A stretch of 64,000 bases of DNA from Streptomyces flaveolus (GTDB lineage: Bacteria > Actinomycetota > Actinomycetes > Streptomycetales > Streptomycetaceae): NCBI RefSeq assembly GCF_000716535.1, contig NZ_JNWV01000016.1, positions 62,001-126,000 of the forward strand. Reading direction: 5' to 3'. Made by a program: the position numbers and the translations under genes. Below, piece after piece: positions 36,637-45,375 of this stretch. Under the pieces are notes generated by a model. That model worked only from the letters and a program-made list of their open reading frames with translations, was not told the origin of the DNA and searched no databases. How positions within the stretch are numbered: position 1 is the stretch's first letter; every line of letters begins with the position of its first letter.

Positions 36637-37022
36637 ATGGAACTGGAACTCGTGCCGCACGCCGGCGTCGGGCCGTTCCGGTTCGGTATGCCGTTCGACG
36701 AGGCGATGGAGATCGCCCCGACGCTGGGCCGTGTCAGCCACCGGCCGGGAGCCGAGCGGCCCCCGGCAAGTACGTCGTCGACTTCGACGACTCCGCGTTC
36801 CAGTACGTCCTGTCCTTCCCCGAGGGCGGCACGCTCACCGCCGTCGAGCTGTGGCGCTTCCGCGACGAGGCGGCCGACATCACCGTCACGTTCGACAAGC
36901 TGGACGTCTTCCGCACTCCGAGCGAAGAGCTGGTGGAGCGGCTGGAGGAGCGTGGCCACACCGTGTCGTACGACGACGACCTGGGCATCTACATCCTGGT
37001 CAGCACGGAGCCCGTCGTCTGA
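36637..37022 (+). pseudogene. Conserved hypothetical gene broken by a one-base deletion
   Basis: The first 43 codons from ATG 36637 encode MELELVPHAGVGPFRFGMPF and then EAMEIAPTLGRVSHRPGAERPP, after which the frame degenerates to Ser/Thr/Pro-rich text. The sense continues in another frame from about 36766 as GKYVVDFDDSAFQYVLSFPE, then GGTLTAVELWRF, to a stop at 37022. One missing C in the CCCCC run at about 36762-36766 would restore one frame of about 129 codons. It is either a true frameshift or a sequencing error in the homopolymer. AGGAGG lies about 12 nt before the ATG. The family is not recognised; no motif of known function was seen. Confidence 0.7.
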
Positions 37023-37130
37023 CCCGTGGACACGGGGATCCGACCGGGGACCGGCGCCGGGGCAGAGGTCGTCCTCGACGGAGGCCGGGCACCCTGGTCA
37101 GACGTGGGCCCGGCGCGTTAGCGTCCCCGC

Positions 37131-38351
37131 ATGGCAGGCTGCACCGACCTCGCGTTCGATCCCTGGGACCCGGCGTTCGTCGCCGACCCGTACCCGGCCT
37201 ACGCGGAGCTGCGGGCCCGCGGCCGGGTGATCCGGTACGAGCCGACCGACCAGTGGCTGGTCCCGCACCACGCGGACGTCTCGGCGCTGCTGCGCGACCG
37301 CCGGCTGGGCCGGACGTACCAGCACCGGTTCGGCCACGAGGAGTTCGGCCGCACCCCGCCCCCGCCGGAGCACGAGCCGTTCCACACCCTCAACGACCAC
37401 GGCATGCTCGACCTGGAGCCGCCGGACCACACCCGGATCCGGCGCCTGGTGTCGAAGGCGTTCACGCCGCGCACGGTGGAACGGCTGCGGCCGTATGTGC
37501 AGGGCCTGGCGAACGACCTGGTGGCCGCCCTGGTCGGCGACGGCGGCGGTGATCTGCTCACGGACGTGGCGGAGCCGCTGCCGGTGGCCGTGATCGCCGA
37601 GATGCTGGGCATCCCGGAGGCGGACCGGGGACAGTTGCGCCCCTGGTCGGCGGACATCTGCGGGATGTACGAGCTGAACCCGTCCGAGGAGACGGCGGCG
37701 CGGGCGGTGCGGGCGTCGGTGGAGTTCTCGGACTGTCTGCGGGAGCTGATCGCGGCCCGCCGCAAGGAGCCCGGGGACGACCTGATCTCGGGGCTGATCG
37801 CGGCCCACGACGAGGGGGACCGCCTCACGGAGCAGGAGATGATCTCCACGGCGGTGCTGCTCCTCAACGCGGGCCACGAGGCGACGGTCAACGCCACGGT
37901 GAACGGCTGGTGGGCGCTGTTCCGCAACCCGGACGAGCTGGCGGCCCTCCGCGCGGACCACTCCCTGATCCCCTCCGCGATCGAGGAGCTGATGCGCTAC
38001 GACACCCCACTCCAGCTCTTCGAACGCTGGGTCCTGGACGACATCGAGATCGACGGCACGACGATCCCGAGGGGCTCGGAGATCGCCATGCTCTTCGGCT
38101 CCGCCAACCACGACCCGGCGGTCTTCACCGACCCCGCCCGCCTGGACCTCACCCGCGAGGAGAACCCGCACATCTCCTTCAGCGCGGGCATCCACTACTG
38201 CATCGGCGCCCCCCTGGCCCGCATGGAGCTGGCGGCGTCCATGACGGCCCTCCTCCGGCAGGCCCCGACCCTGACCCTGGCCGAGGAGCCGAAGCGCAAG
38301 CCGAACTTCGTGATCCGGGGCCTGGAAGGACTGAGCGTCGAGGTGCGCTGA
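37131..38351 (+). CDS. Cytochrome P450
   Basis: 406 aa. The I-helix oxygen-binding motif LLNAGHEATVN, the K-helix EELMR, and the heme-binding loop FSAGIHYCIGAPLAR (Cys357) are intact, and the length is normal for a soluble bacterial P450. It would hydroxylate or otherwise oxidise a small molecule using ferredoxin; no ferredoxin gene is next to it. TAGCGT ends 6 nt before the ATG, with no ribosome site, so it is probably leaderless. Its stop lies 18 bp from that of the convergent ABC permease. Confidence 0.95.
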   Translation: MAGCTDLAFDPWDPAFVADPYPAYAELRARGRVIRYEPTDQWLVPHHADVSALLRDRRLGRTYQHRFGHEEFGRTPPPPEHEPFHTLNDHGMLDLEPPDHTRIRRLVSKAFTPRTVERLRPYVQGLANDLVAALVGDGGGDLLTDVAEPLPVAVIAEMLGIPEADRGQLRPWSADICGMYELNPSEETAARAVRASVEFSDCLRELIAARRKEPGDDLISGLIAAHDEGDRLTEQEMISTAVLLLNAGHEATVNATVNGWWALFRNPDELAALRADHSLIPSAIEELMRYDTPLQLFERWVLDDIEIDGTTIPRGSEIAMLFGSANHDPAVFTDPARLDLTREENPHISFSAGIHYCIGAPLARMELAASMTALLRQAPTLTLAEEPKRKPNFVIRGLEGLSVEVR

Positions 38352-38369
38352 GCACGCCTGCGCCCTGCC

Positions 38370-39938
38370 TCAGGCCGTCATGTCCCTCCGTCGCACCCCG
38401 GTCAGTCCCGCCCCCGTCAGCAGCGCGGCCGCGCCGAGCAGGGTCAGGACCGGGCCCCACCGCATCTCCCCGCCCGGCAGCTTCGGGAGGTGGGTGAAGG
38501 GGGAGAGGTCGAGGACGGACTGGGGGGCGTTCAGGGCCGGGCCCACCCAGCCGAGGAGCAGGAGTGCCACGGCCACGGCCCAGGCGGCCGGGGCCAGGCG
38601 GGGGGTCAGGGCGTAGAGGAGCAGGGCCACGGCGCCGGTCAGCCAGATCGCGGGGAGCTGGACGAGGCAGGCCGCCAGGAGGGGGCCCGGCTGTTCGCCG
38701 TAGCCGAGGGTGAAGCCCGCGCCGGCCAGGAGCATGAGCAGGGCCGAGCCGCCGTAGGCGATCGTCAGGTGGCTCGCGGCCCACCGCAGGCGGCTCACCG
38801 CGCACGCCAGTACCGGTTCCGCGCGGCCCGAGGTCTCCTCGCCGTGCAGGCGCAGCACGGAGGCGACGATGTACAGCGTCGCGACCATGCCGAGCATGCC
38901 GGTCATGGAGGCGAGGAACGCGTCCGTGATCCCGCTGTGCCCGCCCATCCGCTCGAAGATCCGCCGCGCGCCCGCGTTGTCGCGGACCAGGTCGGCCGCG
39001 CCGTCCGTCAGACCGCCGTAGACCACTCCGGCGAGGAAGAAGCCCGCCGACCAGCCGAGCACGCTGCCGCGTTGCAGCCGCCAGGCCAGCGCGCCCGCCG
39101 TGCCGAGGCGGCCGGTGGCCCGTCCGGGCCGGGTGGGCAGGAAGCTCATGCCGATGTCCCGGCGCCCGGTGAGGACGTAGGCCAGCGTGCCCTGGACGAC
39201 GACGGCCGCCGCGAACAGCCCCAGCACCCACCAGCGTTCGTCCGCGTACGGGCGCACGTTCTCCAGCCAGCCGAGCGGGGACAGCCACGTCAGCGCCGAC
39301 GAACCGTCGTCCGACACCGAGTCGCCCGCCGCCCGCAGCACGAACGCCGCCCCGAGCACCGCCGCCGTCAGGCCCCGGGCCAGGCGGGCGCTCTCCGTGA
39401 GCTGGGCGGTGATCGCCGCCGTCGTCGCGAACAGCAGGCCGGTGCCCGCCACGCCGAGCCCGAAGGCCAGCGCGCCCGTGGTGCCCTGCGCGGACAGTCC
39501 GGCGGTGATCAGCAGGGCCAGCAGCGCGTTCGCGGCCCCCGCCGTCAGCAGGGCGGCGGTCAGCGGGGCCCGGCGGCCCACCGCGCCCGAGGACAGCAGC
39601 TCCTGGCGGCCGGTCTCCTCCTCGTCCCGGGTGTGGCGGACGACCACGAGAAGGCTCATCACGGCCGCGAGGGCGCCCGCGTAGACGCCGACGCGCCAGG
39701 CGGTCAGGGCGCCGAGCGAGTCGTCGAAGACCGGTCCGACGAGCGCGCGCAGCGAACTGTTGGTGCTCATCTGCCGCAGCAGGTCGGCGCGTTGGGCCTC
39801 GGTGCCGTAGAGGCTGTTCAGCGACTTCGGCATGGACAGGACCATCAGCGCGTTCACCGCGATCCAGGCCGGGAGCAGGGCGCGGTCGCGGCGCAGCGAG
39901 AAGCGCAGCAGCGTGCCGGTGCCGACGAGCGCGGTCAT
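38370..39938 (-). CDS. ABC transporter permease, polyketide/drug exporter type
   Basis: 522 aa with about 12 membrane helices in two related halves. The first contains [20 protein letters not shown] and the second [21 protein letters not shown]. This double pattern is typical of permeases annotated as polyketide-antibiotic (tetronasin-like) exporters in actinomycetes. The ATG overlaps the stop codon of the ATPase gene (ATGA), so the two are translated together. Likely function is drug or metabolite efflux; the substrate is unknown. Confidence 0.88.
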   Translation of the reverse strand: MTALVGTGTLLRFSLRRDRALLPAWIAVNALMVLSMPKSLNSLYGTEAQRADLLRQMSTNSSLRALVGPVFDDSLGALTAWRVGVYAGALAAVMSLLVVVRHTRDEEETGRQELLSSGAVGRRAPLTAALLTAGAANALLALLITAGLSAQGTTGALAFGLGVAGTGLLFATTAAITAQLTESARLARGLTAAVLGAAFVLRAAGDSVSDDGSSALTWLSPLGWLENVRPYADERWWVLGLFAAAVVVQGTLAYVLTGRRDIGMSFLPTRPGRATGRLGTAGALAWRLQRGSVLGWSAGFFLAGVVYGGLTDGAADLVRDNAGARRIFERMGGHSGITDAFLASMTGMLGMVATLYIVASVLRLHGEETSGRAEPVLACAVSRLRWAASHLTIAYGGSALLMLLAGAGFTLGYGEQPGPLLAACLVQLPAIWLTGAVALLLYALTPRLAPAAWAVAVALLLLGWVGPALNAPQSVLDLSPFTHLPKLPGGEMRWGPVLTLLGAAALLTGAGLTGVRRRDMTA

Positions 39939-40840
39939 GCCGGCACTCCGTCCGTCCCGGCGTCCTGGTAGTGGCGCAGGAACAGTTCCTCCAGCGTGGG
40001 CGGTGTCGAGGTCAGCGACCGCACGCCGGACTCGGTGAGCTGGCGCAGGACGGCGTCCAGCCGGTCGGTGTCGACCTGGAGGCGCACGCGCCGGCCCTGG
40101 ACGTCGAGGTCGTGGACGCCGGGGAGCCGCGCCAGCCCGTTCGGCGGCCCGGCGAGTTCGGCGGTCACGCTGGTCCGGGTCAGGTGGCGCAGGTCGGCCA
40201 GCGTGCCGCTCTCCACCGTGCGGCCCTTGCGGACGATGCTGACCCGGTCGCACAGCCGCTCCACCTCGCCGAGGATGTGGGAGGAGAGCAGGACGGTACG
40301 GCCGCGTTCGCGCTCCTCCTCGACGCAGCGCCGGAAGACCTCCTCCATCAGCGGGTCCAGGCCCGAGGTCGGCTCGTCCAGGATCAGCAGGTCGGCGTCG
40401 GAGGCGAAGGCGGCGACGAGCGCGACCTTCTGCCGGTTGCCCTTGGAGTACGTCCGGCCCTTCTTGGCCGGGTCCAGCTCGAAGCGGTCGAGCAGTTCGG
40501 CGCGCCGGCGCGGGTCGAGTCCCCCGCGCAGCCGGCCGTAGAGGTCGATGACCTCGCCGCCGGAGAGGTTGCGCCACAGGGTGACGTCACCGGGCACGTA
40601 GGCGATGCGGCGGTGCACCTCCACCGCGTCCCGCCAGGGGTCGCGGCCCAGCACCTGCGCGGCGCCCGAGTCGGCGCGCAGCAGGCCGAGCAGTACGCGG
40701 ATCGTGGTGGACTTGCCGGCGCCGTTCGGGCCGAGGAAGCCGTGGACCTCGCCCGCCTCGACGTCCAGGTCGAGGCCGTCCAGCGCATGCGTACGGCCGA
40801 AGGACTTGTGCAGCCCGGAGACCGTGATTGCCTTGGTCAT
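39935..40840 (-). CDS. ABC transporter ATP-binding protein
   Basis: 301 aa. Walker [10 protein letters not shown], Walker [14 protein letters not shown] and H-loop LLSSHIL are intact. The signature motif is the variant [11 protein letters not shown] rather than LSGGQ, as common in drug-export ATPases of the CcmA/DrrA type. A C-terminal domain of about 80 residues follows. It pairs with the permease downstream and faces a divergent GbsR-type regulator, with a palindromic operator between. Confidence 0.93.
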   Translation of the reverse strand: MTKAITVSGLHKSFGRTHALDGLDLDVEAGEVHGFLGPNGAGKSTTIRVLLGLLRADSGAAQVLGRDPWRDAVEVHRRIAYVPGDVTLWRNLSGGEVIDLYGRLRGGLDPRRRAELLDRFELDPAKKGRTYSKGNRQKVALVAAFASDADLLILDEPTSGLDPLMEEVFRRCVEEERERGRTVLLSSHILGEVERLCDRVSIVRKGRTVESGTLADLRHLTRTSVTAELAGPPNGLARLPGVHDLDVQGRRVRLQVDTDRLDAVLRQLTESGVRSLTSTPPTLEELFLRHYQDAGTDGVPA

Positions 40841-40860
40841 GCCACCGAACGTACGCTTCT

Positions 40861-40876
40861 TTCAGAAATTTGTGAA
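40861..40876. promoter_or_regulatory. Palindromic operator between ABC exporter and GbsR-type regulator
   Basis: TTCAGAAATTTGTGAA, a 16-bp dyad matching at 14 positions, in the 73-bp gap between the divergent genes; an outer CTTC/GAAG adds to it. MarR-fold proteins bind palindromes of this size, so the adjacent regulator probably represses both directions here. Confidence 0.6.
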
Positions 40877-40913
40877 GTTAAGGAATCAGGTGAACGCCGG
40901 ATAGGCTGAGGGC

Positions 40914-41405
40914 ATGACGGAGCCGACAACGCGGGACCCGGAGGCGGTCTCACGGTTCGTGGAGCACTTCGCGGCCCAGCTCGTCGAGGCGGGCGTGCCG
41001 CGCATGCCGGCCCGCGTCCTCGCCGCGCTGCTCGCCTCGGACACCGGCAGCCTGACCTCCGCCGAGCTGGGCGACCAGTTGATGATCAGCCCGGCGGCCG
41101 TCTCCGGTGCCGTGCGCTACCTCGCCCAGGTCCACCTGGTGTCACGCGAGCGGGAGCCCGGCTCCCGACGGGAGCGGTACCGGGTGCACAGCGACCAGTG
41201 GTACGAGGCGCTGACCAGCCGCGAGGCGATCATCAAGCGCTGGGAGGACGCCCTGCGGGAGGGCGTCACGAGCCTCGGCGCCGACACCCCGGCGGGGCGC
41301 CGGCTCGCGGAGACGCTGGACTTCTTCGAGTTCATCGAGCGGGACGTGGCGGGGATGATGGAACGCTGGCGGGTGTACCGGGAGAAGAAGTACGGGGCAG
41401 CGTGA
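40914..41405 (+). CDS. GbsR/MarR-family transcriptional regulator
   Basis: 163 aa. The winged helix reads RMPARVLAALLASDTGSLTS, AELGDQLMISPAAVSGAVRY and EREPGSRRERYRV, with a C-terminal helical part (WEDALREGVTSLG, FFEFIERDVAGMMERW). Members of this group near ABC exporters act as repressors released by the drug. TAGGCT lies 6 nt before the ATG, so it is leaderless. Its 3' end overlaps that of the convergent diacylglycerol-kinase-like gene by 74 bp. Confidence 0.88.
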   Translation: MTEPTTRDPEAVSRFVEHFAAQLVEAGVPRMPARVLAALLASDTGSLTSAELGDQLMISPAAVSGAVRYLAQVHLVSREREPGSRRERYRVHSDQWYEALTSREAIIKRWEDALREGVTSLGADTPAGRRLAETLDFFEFIERDVAGMMERWRVYREKKYGAA

Positions 41406-42216
41406 GCGCCCACGCGCCCTGCATCACCCGCCACGTCCGTCTCCGTACCGGGCCCGAGACCGCCGCGTCCGCCCGGTAGCGGAAGTCCGCTCCCGTGACC
41501 GTCACCGTGTGGCCGGAGGCCAGCAGCGGGGTGGCCTCCGCGCCCACCGACAGGGGCCGCACCTCCACCGAGGCCGTCCCGGTCCGGCCCGGTGTCACCG
41601 ACACCGCCTCCACCGGCTGGTCCAGGTCGACCACCGTCTCCCCGTCCACCTCCACCCGCAGCCGGGTCACGCGCGGGGACGGTACGGCGGACAGGCGGGC
41701 GGGGCGGGGCGCGAGGGTGCGGACCAGCGAGCGGTACCAGGGCCGGTCCGGGGCGAGCGGGACCGGCTCGGCGGGAGCCGGCCGCGTCGGCGGGATGCCC
41801 AGCGCGCCCAGCACGACCCCGTCGCTGTCGTCCACGAGCAGGTCCAGCCGCCGTTCGGCGCCGTCCAGGACCGCCCGCGCCGCCGCCACCGTCCCGCCGG
41901 GCACCCCGAGCGACTCGGCGAGCGTCGCGGCCCCCACCGGCACCACCGACAGCGCGCATCCGGCCAGCTCCCGCTGCCGGTGCAGCAGGGTGACGGCCCG
42001 CACCAGCGCCCGGTCGTCACCGATCACGACCGGCCGCCGGGACCCCCTTCGGCCGAGCGCGCGGGCGAATTCCTCCGGCCCGTCCGGCAGGCACACCTTC
42101 GTCGCCGCACCCGCGCTGAGCACGTCTTTCGCGATCCGTACGGACTCTCCGTCCGCATGCCGTGCCGCCGGATCGATGATCACCAGCAGCTGATCGGACG
42201 TCGCGAAAGTCGCCAC
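41332..42216 (-). CDS. Diacylglycerol kinase-like protein with lost catalytic motifs
   Basis: 294 aa from the GTG at 42216, with AGGA 6 nt upstream. The order of the DAGK/sphingosine-kinase fold is recognisable: LLVIIDPAARHADGESV (nucleotide region), a central RPVVIGDDRALVRAV, and PVGAATLAESLGVPGG. The canonical GGDGT appears as IGDDRAL (65-71) and the P-GTxND-A loop as PVGAATLAESL (93-103), so phosphotransfer is doubtful. The C-terminal half keeps the beta-rich region (RLRVEVDGETVVDLDQPVEA). Its last 25 codons overlap the convergent GbsR-type gene. It is divergent from purA. Confidence 0.7.
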   Translation of the reverse strand: MATFATSDQLLVIIDPAARHADGESVRIAKDVLSAGAATKVCLPDGPEEFARALGRRGSRRPVVIGDDRALVRAVTLLHRQRELAGCALSVVPVGAATLAESLGVPGGTVAAARAVLDGAERRLDLLVDDSDGVVLGALGIPPTRPAPAEPVPLAPDRPWYRSLVRTLAPRPARLSAVPSPRVTRLRVEVDGETVVDLDQPVEAVSVTPGRTGTASVEVRPLSVGAEATPLLASGHTVTVTGADFRYRADAAVSGPVRRRTWRVMQGAWALTLPRTSSPGTPASVPSSPPRPAR

Positions 42217-42258
42217 CTCGGTCCTGCCTCGCTTCCTCGGGTAGCATCTTTGTGCAAG

Positions 42259-42286
42259 AGCCCCTTGCGCTATTGCGCCAGGGGCT
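42259..42286. ncRNA. Stable hairpin in the gap between the DAGK-like gene and purA
   Basis: AGCCCCT (42259-42265) pairs with AGGGGCT (42280-42286), then one mismatch, GCGC/GCGC and a TATT loop. TTGCGC also occurs twice in direct repeat. It sits in the 197-bp gap between divergent starts, where a terminator is not expected. It could be the 3' end of a small RNA, a leader structure of purA or a dyad operator. The type is tentative. Confidence 0.35.
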
Positions 42287-42413
42287 TCGTCTATTCCGGG
42301 GCATCCGGTCCGACGGTTGTGCGACCAACGGCGGTCGCGGTGGTACGCGGCGGTGAACCTTACGCCCAAGCTCCCGACCTTGGACATGCCCCGCCCGGAA
42401 GGGGTGTACGCGC

Positions 42414-43697
42414 GTGCCCGCACTTGTGCTGCTCGGTGCTCAGTGGGGTGACGAAGGCAAGGGAAAGGCGACGGACCTGCTCGGTGGCTCCGTCGATTAT
42501 GTGGTGCGTTACCAGGGTGGCAACAACGCCGGCCACACGGTCGTCGTGGGCGACCAGAAGTACGCGCTCCACCTCCTCCCTTCCGGAATCCTGTCGCCCG
42601 GCTGTACGCCGGTCATCGGTAACGGTGTCGTCGTCGACCCGTCGGTCCTGCTCTCCGAGCTGAGCGGTCTGAACGAGCGTGGCGTCGACACGTCAAAGCT
42701 CCTGATCAGCGGTAACGCGCACATCATCACGCCGTACAACGTGACCGTCGACAAGGTGACGGAACGCTTCCTCGGCAAGCGCAAGATCGGTACGACCGGG
42801 CGCGGCATCGGCCCGACCTACGCCGACAAGATCAACCGCGTGGGCATCCGGGTCCAGGACCTCTACGACGAGTCGATCCTGACCCAGAAGGTCGAGGCGG
42901 CCCTCGACGTCAAGAACCAGATCCTCACCAAGCTCTACAACCGGCGCGCGATCGCCGTGAGCCAGGTGGTGGAGGAGCTGCTGGGCTACGCGGAGAAGAT
43001 CGAGCCGTACGTCGCCGACACGGTCCTGGTCCTCAACCAGGCCCTGGAGGACGACAAGGTCGTCCTCTTCGAGGGCGGCCAGGGCACGCTGCTGGACATC
43101 GACCACGGCACGTACCCCTTCGTGACCTCGTCGAACCCGACGGCCGGCGGCGCCTGCACCGGTGCCGGCGTGGGCCCGACGAAGATCAGCCGGGTCATCG
43201 GCATCCTCAAGGCCTACACGACCCGCGTCGGCGCGGGCCCGTTCCCGACCGAGCTGTTCGACGAGGACGGCGAGGCCCTGCGCCGCATCGGCGGCGAGCG
43301 CGGTGTCACCACCGGCCGTGACCGCCGCTGCGGCTGGTTCGACGCGGTCATCGCCCGCTACGCGACCCGCGTCAACGGCCTGACCGACTTCTTCCTCACC
43401 AAGCTGGACGTCCTCACCGGCTGGGAGCAGATCCCGGTCTGCGTGGCCTACGAGATCGACGGCAAGCGCGTCGAGGAACTGCCGTACTCCCAGACCGACT
43501 TCCACCACGCGAAGCCGGTCTACGAGATGCTGCCGGGCTGGAGCGAGGACATCAGCAAGGCGAAGTCCTTCTCCGACCTCCCGAAGAACGCCCAGAACTA
43601 CGTCAAGGCGCTGGAGGAGATGTCCGGCGCGCCGATCTCCGCGATCGGCGTGGGCCCGGGCCGCGACGAGACGATCGAGATCAACTCGTTCCTCTGA
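42414..43697 (+). CDS. purA: Adenylosuccinate synthetase
   Basis: 427 aa, GTG start with GGAAGGGG 9 nt upstream. The P-loop GDEGKGK (11-17), the [14 protein letters not shown] loop, GTTGRGIGP and [19 protein letters not shown] C-terminal motifs are intact. It converts IMP and aspartate to adenylosuccinate with GTP, the first committed step to AMP. Full length and well conserved. A terminator follows. Confidence 0.98.
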   Translation: MPALVLLGAQWGDEGKGKATDLLGGSVDYVVRYQGGNNAGHTVVVGDQKYALHLLPSGILSPGCTPVIGNGVVVDPSVLLSELSGLNERGVDTSKLLISGNAHIITPYNVTVDKVTERFLGKRKIGTTGRGIGPTYADKINRVGIRVQDLYDESILTQKVEAALDVKNQILTKLYNRRAIAVSQVVEELLGYAEKIEPYVADTVLVLNQALEDDKVVLFEGGQGTLLDIDHGTYPFVTSSNPTAGGACTGAGVGPTKISRVIGILKAYTTRVGAGPFPTELFDEDGEALRRIGGERGVTTGRDRRCGWFDAVIARYATRVNGLTDFFLTKLDVLTGWEQIPVCVAYEIDGKRVEELPYSQTDFHHAKPVYEMLPGWSEDISKAKSFSDLPKNAQNYVKALEEMSGAPISAIGVGPGRDETIEINSFL

Positions 43698-43728
43698 GCG
43701 GGGCTTTCCGAGGACCCGGGGATCTGAC

Positions 43729-43764
43729 GGGACGGCCGGTGCGGTGACCCGGGCCGGCCTTCCC
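43729..43764. terminator. Terminator between purA and convergent hypothetical gene
   Basis: GGGACGGCCGG (43729-43739) pairs with CCGGCCTTCCC (43754-43764), one mismatch, 14-nt loop. It lies 32 nt after purA and 18 nt from the stop of the minus-strand gene. Confidence 0.7.
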
Positions 43765-43781
43765 GCCCCCGGCGTCGGACG

Positions 43782-44432
43782 TCAGCTGAACACGATCATC
43801 GAGCCCTGTGCCAGTGAGCGGGTCGCCGCCGCGTGCAGGCCCAGCCAGACGTGGCGTTCGCGGGCGAAGGGGCTGGGGTCGTAGGGGGCCGGAACGGCCG
43901 GTTCCTCCAGCTCCGTGGGGGCCGTGGGCGCGGCGGGGGGCGCCGGGGGGTTCGCCGGGTCGATGCCGATGGTCGGGGCGACGAGCTGGAGTTCCCGCAG
44001 CAGCGTCTGCGACGAGCCCAACGGGCCGCCGCCCGCGAGCAGTTCGTCGTTCGACAGCGGGTGCGGGAAGTCCACGGGGACGTACGCGCCCGCGTGGTCG
44101 TAGTGCCAGACCAGGTGCGACTGCTGGGCGGTCGACTCGAACATCTCCAGCAACTGCTCGTAGTCGCCGCCGAGTTCGTCCACCGGGGTCACCGGCAGGC
44201 CGCAGACCTGGAGCAGGTAGGCGCGGCGCAGGAAGTGCAGCGCGTCGTAGTCGAAACCGGCGACCGGGGCGACGTCGCCGGACAGGCCCGGCATGTACTG
44301 GTACACCGGCACCGGCGGCAGGCCGGCCTCGGCGAGAGCCTTGTTGTACTGCGCGAGTTCCTCGGCGAAGGGGTTGTCCGGGGTGTGGCACAACACGTCC
44401 ACGAGCGGTACCAGCCACAGGTCACAGGCCAA
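43782..44432 (-). CDS. Conserved hypothetical protein, TTG start
   Basis: 216 aa. The TTG at 44432 has TAGGAG 7 nt upstream, and the next candidate start would cut into the well-ordered N-terminus (ACDLWLVPLVDVLCHTPDNP). The body has PVYQYMPGLSGDVAPVAGFD, FLRRAYLLQVCGL and HYDHAGAYVPVDFPHPL. A Pro/Ala linker near 160-175 is followed by a conserved tail (HVWLGLHAAATRSLAQGSM). I do not recognise a domain of known function. It follows the GntR gene on the same strand with a 121-bp gap. Confidence 0.75.
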   Translation of the reverse strand: MACDLWLVPLVDVLCHTPDNPFAEELAQYNKALAEAGLPPVPVYQYMPGLSGDVAPVAGFDYDALHFLRRAYLLQVCGLPVTPVDELGGDYEQLLEMFESTAQQSHLVWHYDHAGAYVPVDFPHPLSNDELLAGGGPLGSSQTLLRELQLVAPTIGIDPANPPAPPAAPTAPTELEEPAVPAPYDPSPFARERHVWLGLHAAATRSLAQGSMIVFS

Positions 44433-44553
44433 AAGAGGGCTCCTACATCGGCAGGCGCGCGGTCACGCACGGCAGCAGGTGGTCAGGGAAGGGTAGTCGG
44501 TACGGACCCGGGGCGGCTCCCCTCGTACGCACAGGACGGGCCGTACCGGTCAC

Positions 44554-45249
44554 TTACCCGTTGGTCAGGTGTTCCAGCAGAGCCAGCGAGTCGGCGTTCG
44601 AGGCGGCCACGATCGCGCGGGCCGTCTCGGCCTCGCGCCGGGCGAGCGCGTCGACCAGCTCGGTGTGCCCGGACCAGAGCCGGCCGCGCAGGTCGGGCAG
44701 GCGCAGCAGGTGCTGCACCACGCAGACCCAGGACTGCACACGGAGGCGGTGCAGGAAGTCGCCGAGGTAGGGGTTGCCGAAGAGGACGCTCAGTTCGCGC
44801 CAGAAGCGGAGGTCGTAGCCGATGAGGACCGTGAGGTCGCCGGCGCTCGCGGCCCGCTGGGCCTCCTCGCCGCGGCGGCGCACGGTGGCCAGGGCGGCGG
44901 CCGTGCGGGGGTCCTCGGGCGGGGTGCGGAAGGCGGGGTGGCCGGCGGTGAGGGCCTGGAACATGCCGTCGGTGACCAGGCTGCGCGCCTCGATCATGTT
45001 CCGGTAGTCGGTGACCGAGTACTCGGGCACGCGGAAGCCGCGGTGCTGGTCGGCCTCCAGGATGCCCTGCGCGGACAGGTCGACCAGCGCCTCGCGGACG
45101 GGGGTGGCGGAGACGCCGTACTGGTCGGCTATCTCCTTCACGGTGAACGCCCGGCCGGGGCGCAGCCGGCCCGCCAGCACCTCGTCGCGGAGCGCGTCCG
45201 CGATCTGCTGGCGCAGGGTGCTGCGCGTCACGGTGCCGTTGCCGGGCAT
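44554..45249 (-). CDS. GntR-family regulator, FadR subfamily
   Basis: 231 aa from the ATG at 45249, with GAGGAGAGG upstream. The winged helix (LRQQIADALRDEVLAGRLRP, then EIADQYGVSATPVREALVDL) is followed by an FCD-type all-helical effector domain to the end. FCD regulators bind carboxylic acids with a metal; the ligand is unknown. It is downstream of the class III aminotransferase gene, on the same strand, so it may regulate that gene. Confidence 0.9.
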   Translation of the reverse strand: MPGNGTVTRSTLRQQIADALRDEVLAGRLRPGRAFTVKEIADQYGVSATPVREALVDLSAQGILEADQHRGFRVPEYSVTDYRNMIEARSLVTDGMFQALTAGHPAFRTPPEDPRTAAALATVRRRGEEAQRAASAGDLTVLIGYDLRFWRELSVLFGNPYLGDFLHRLRVQSWVCVVQHLLRLPDLRGRLWSGHTELVDALARREAETARAIVAASNADSLALLEHLTNG

Positions 45250-45279
45250 GTCCGTGCCTCTCCTCACGCGTCCGGGTGA

Positions 45280-45291
45280 CGTACTCGTACG
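45280..45291. promoter_or_regulatory. Palindrome upstream of the GntR gene
   Basis: CGTAC-TC-GTACG, perfect 5-bp arms, 31 bp upstream of the GntR start. It could be an autoregulatory operator, as GntR/FadR proteins bind short dyads; not tested. Confidence 0.4.
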
Positions 45292-45375
45292 GACTCGCGA
45301 TCTACGCGGGTCGCTGTTGCTTACGAGCACGTCACCTTACGCGTTCGGACCCGCCCGGCGGCAGGCACGGTACGG

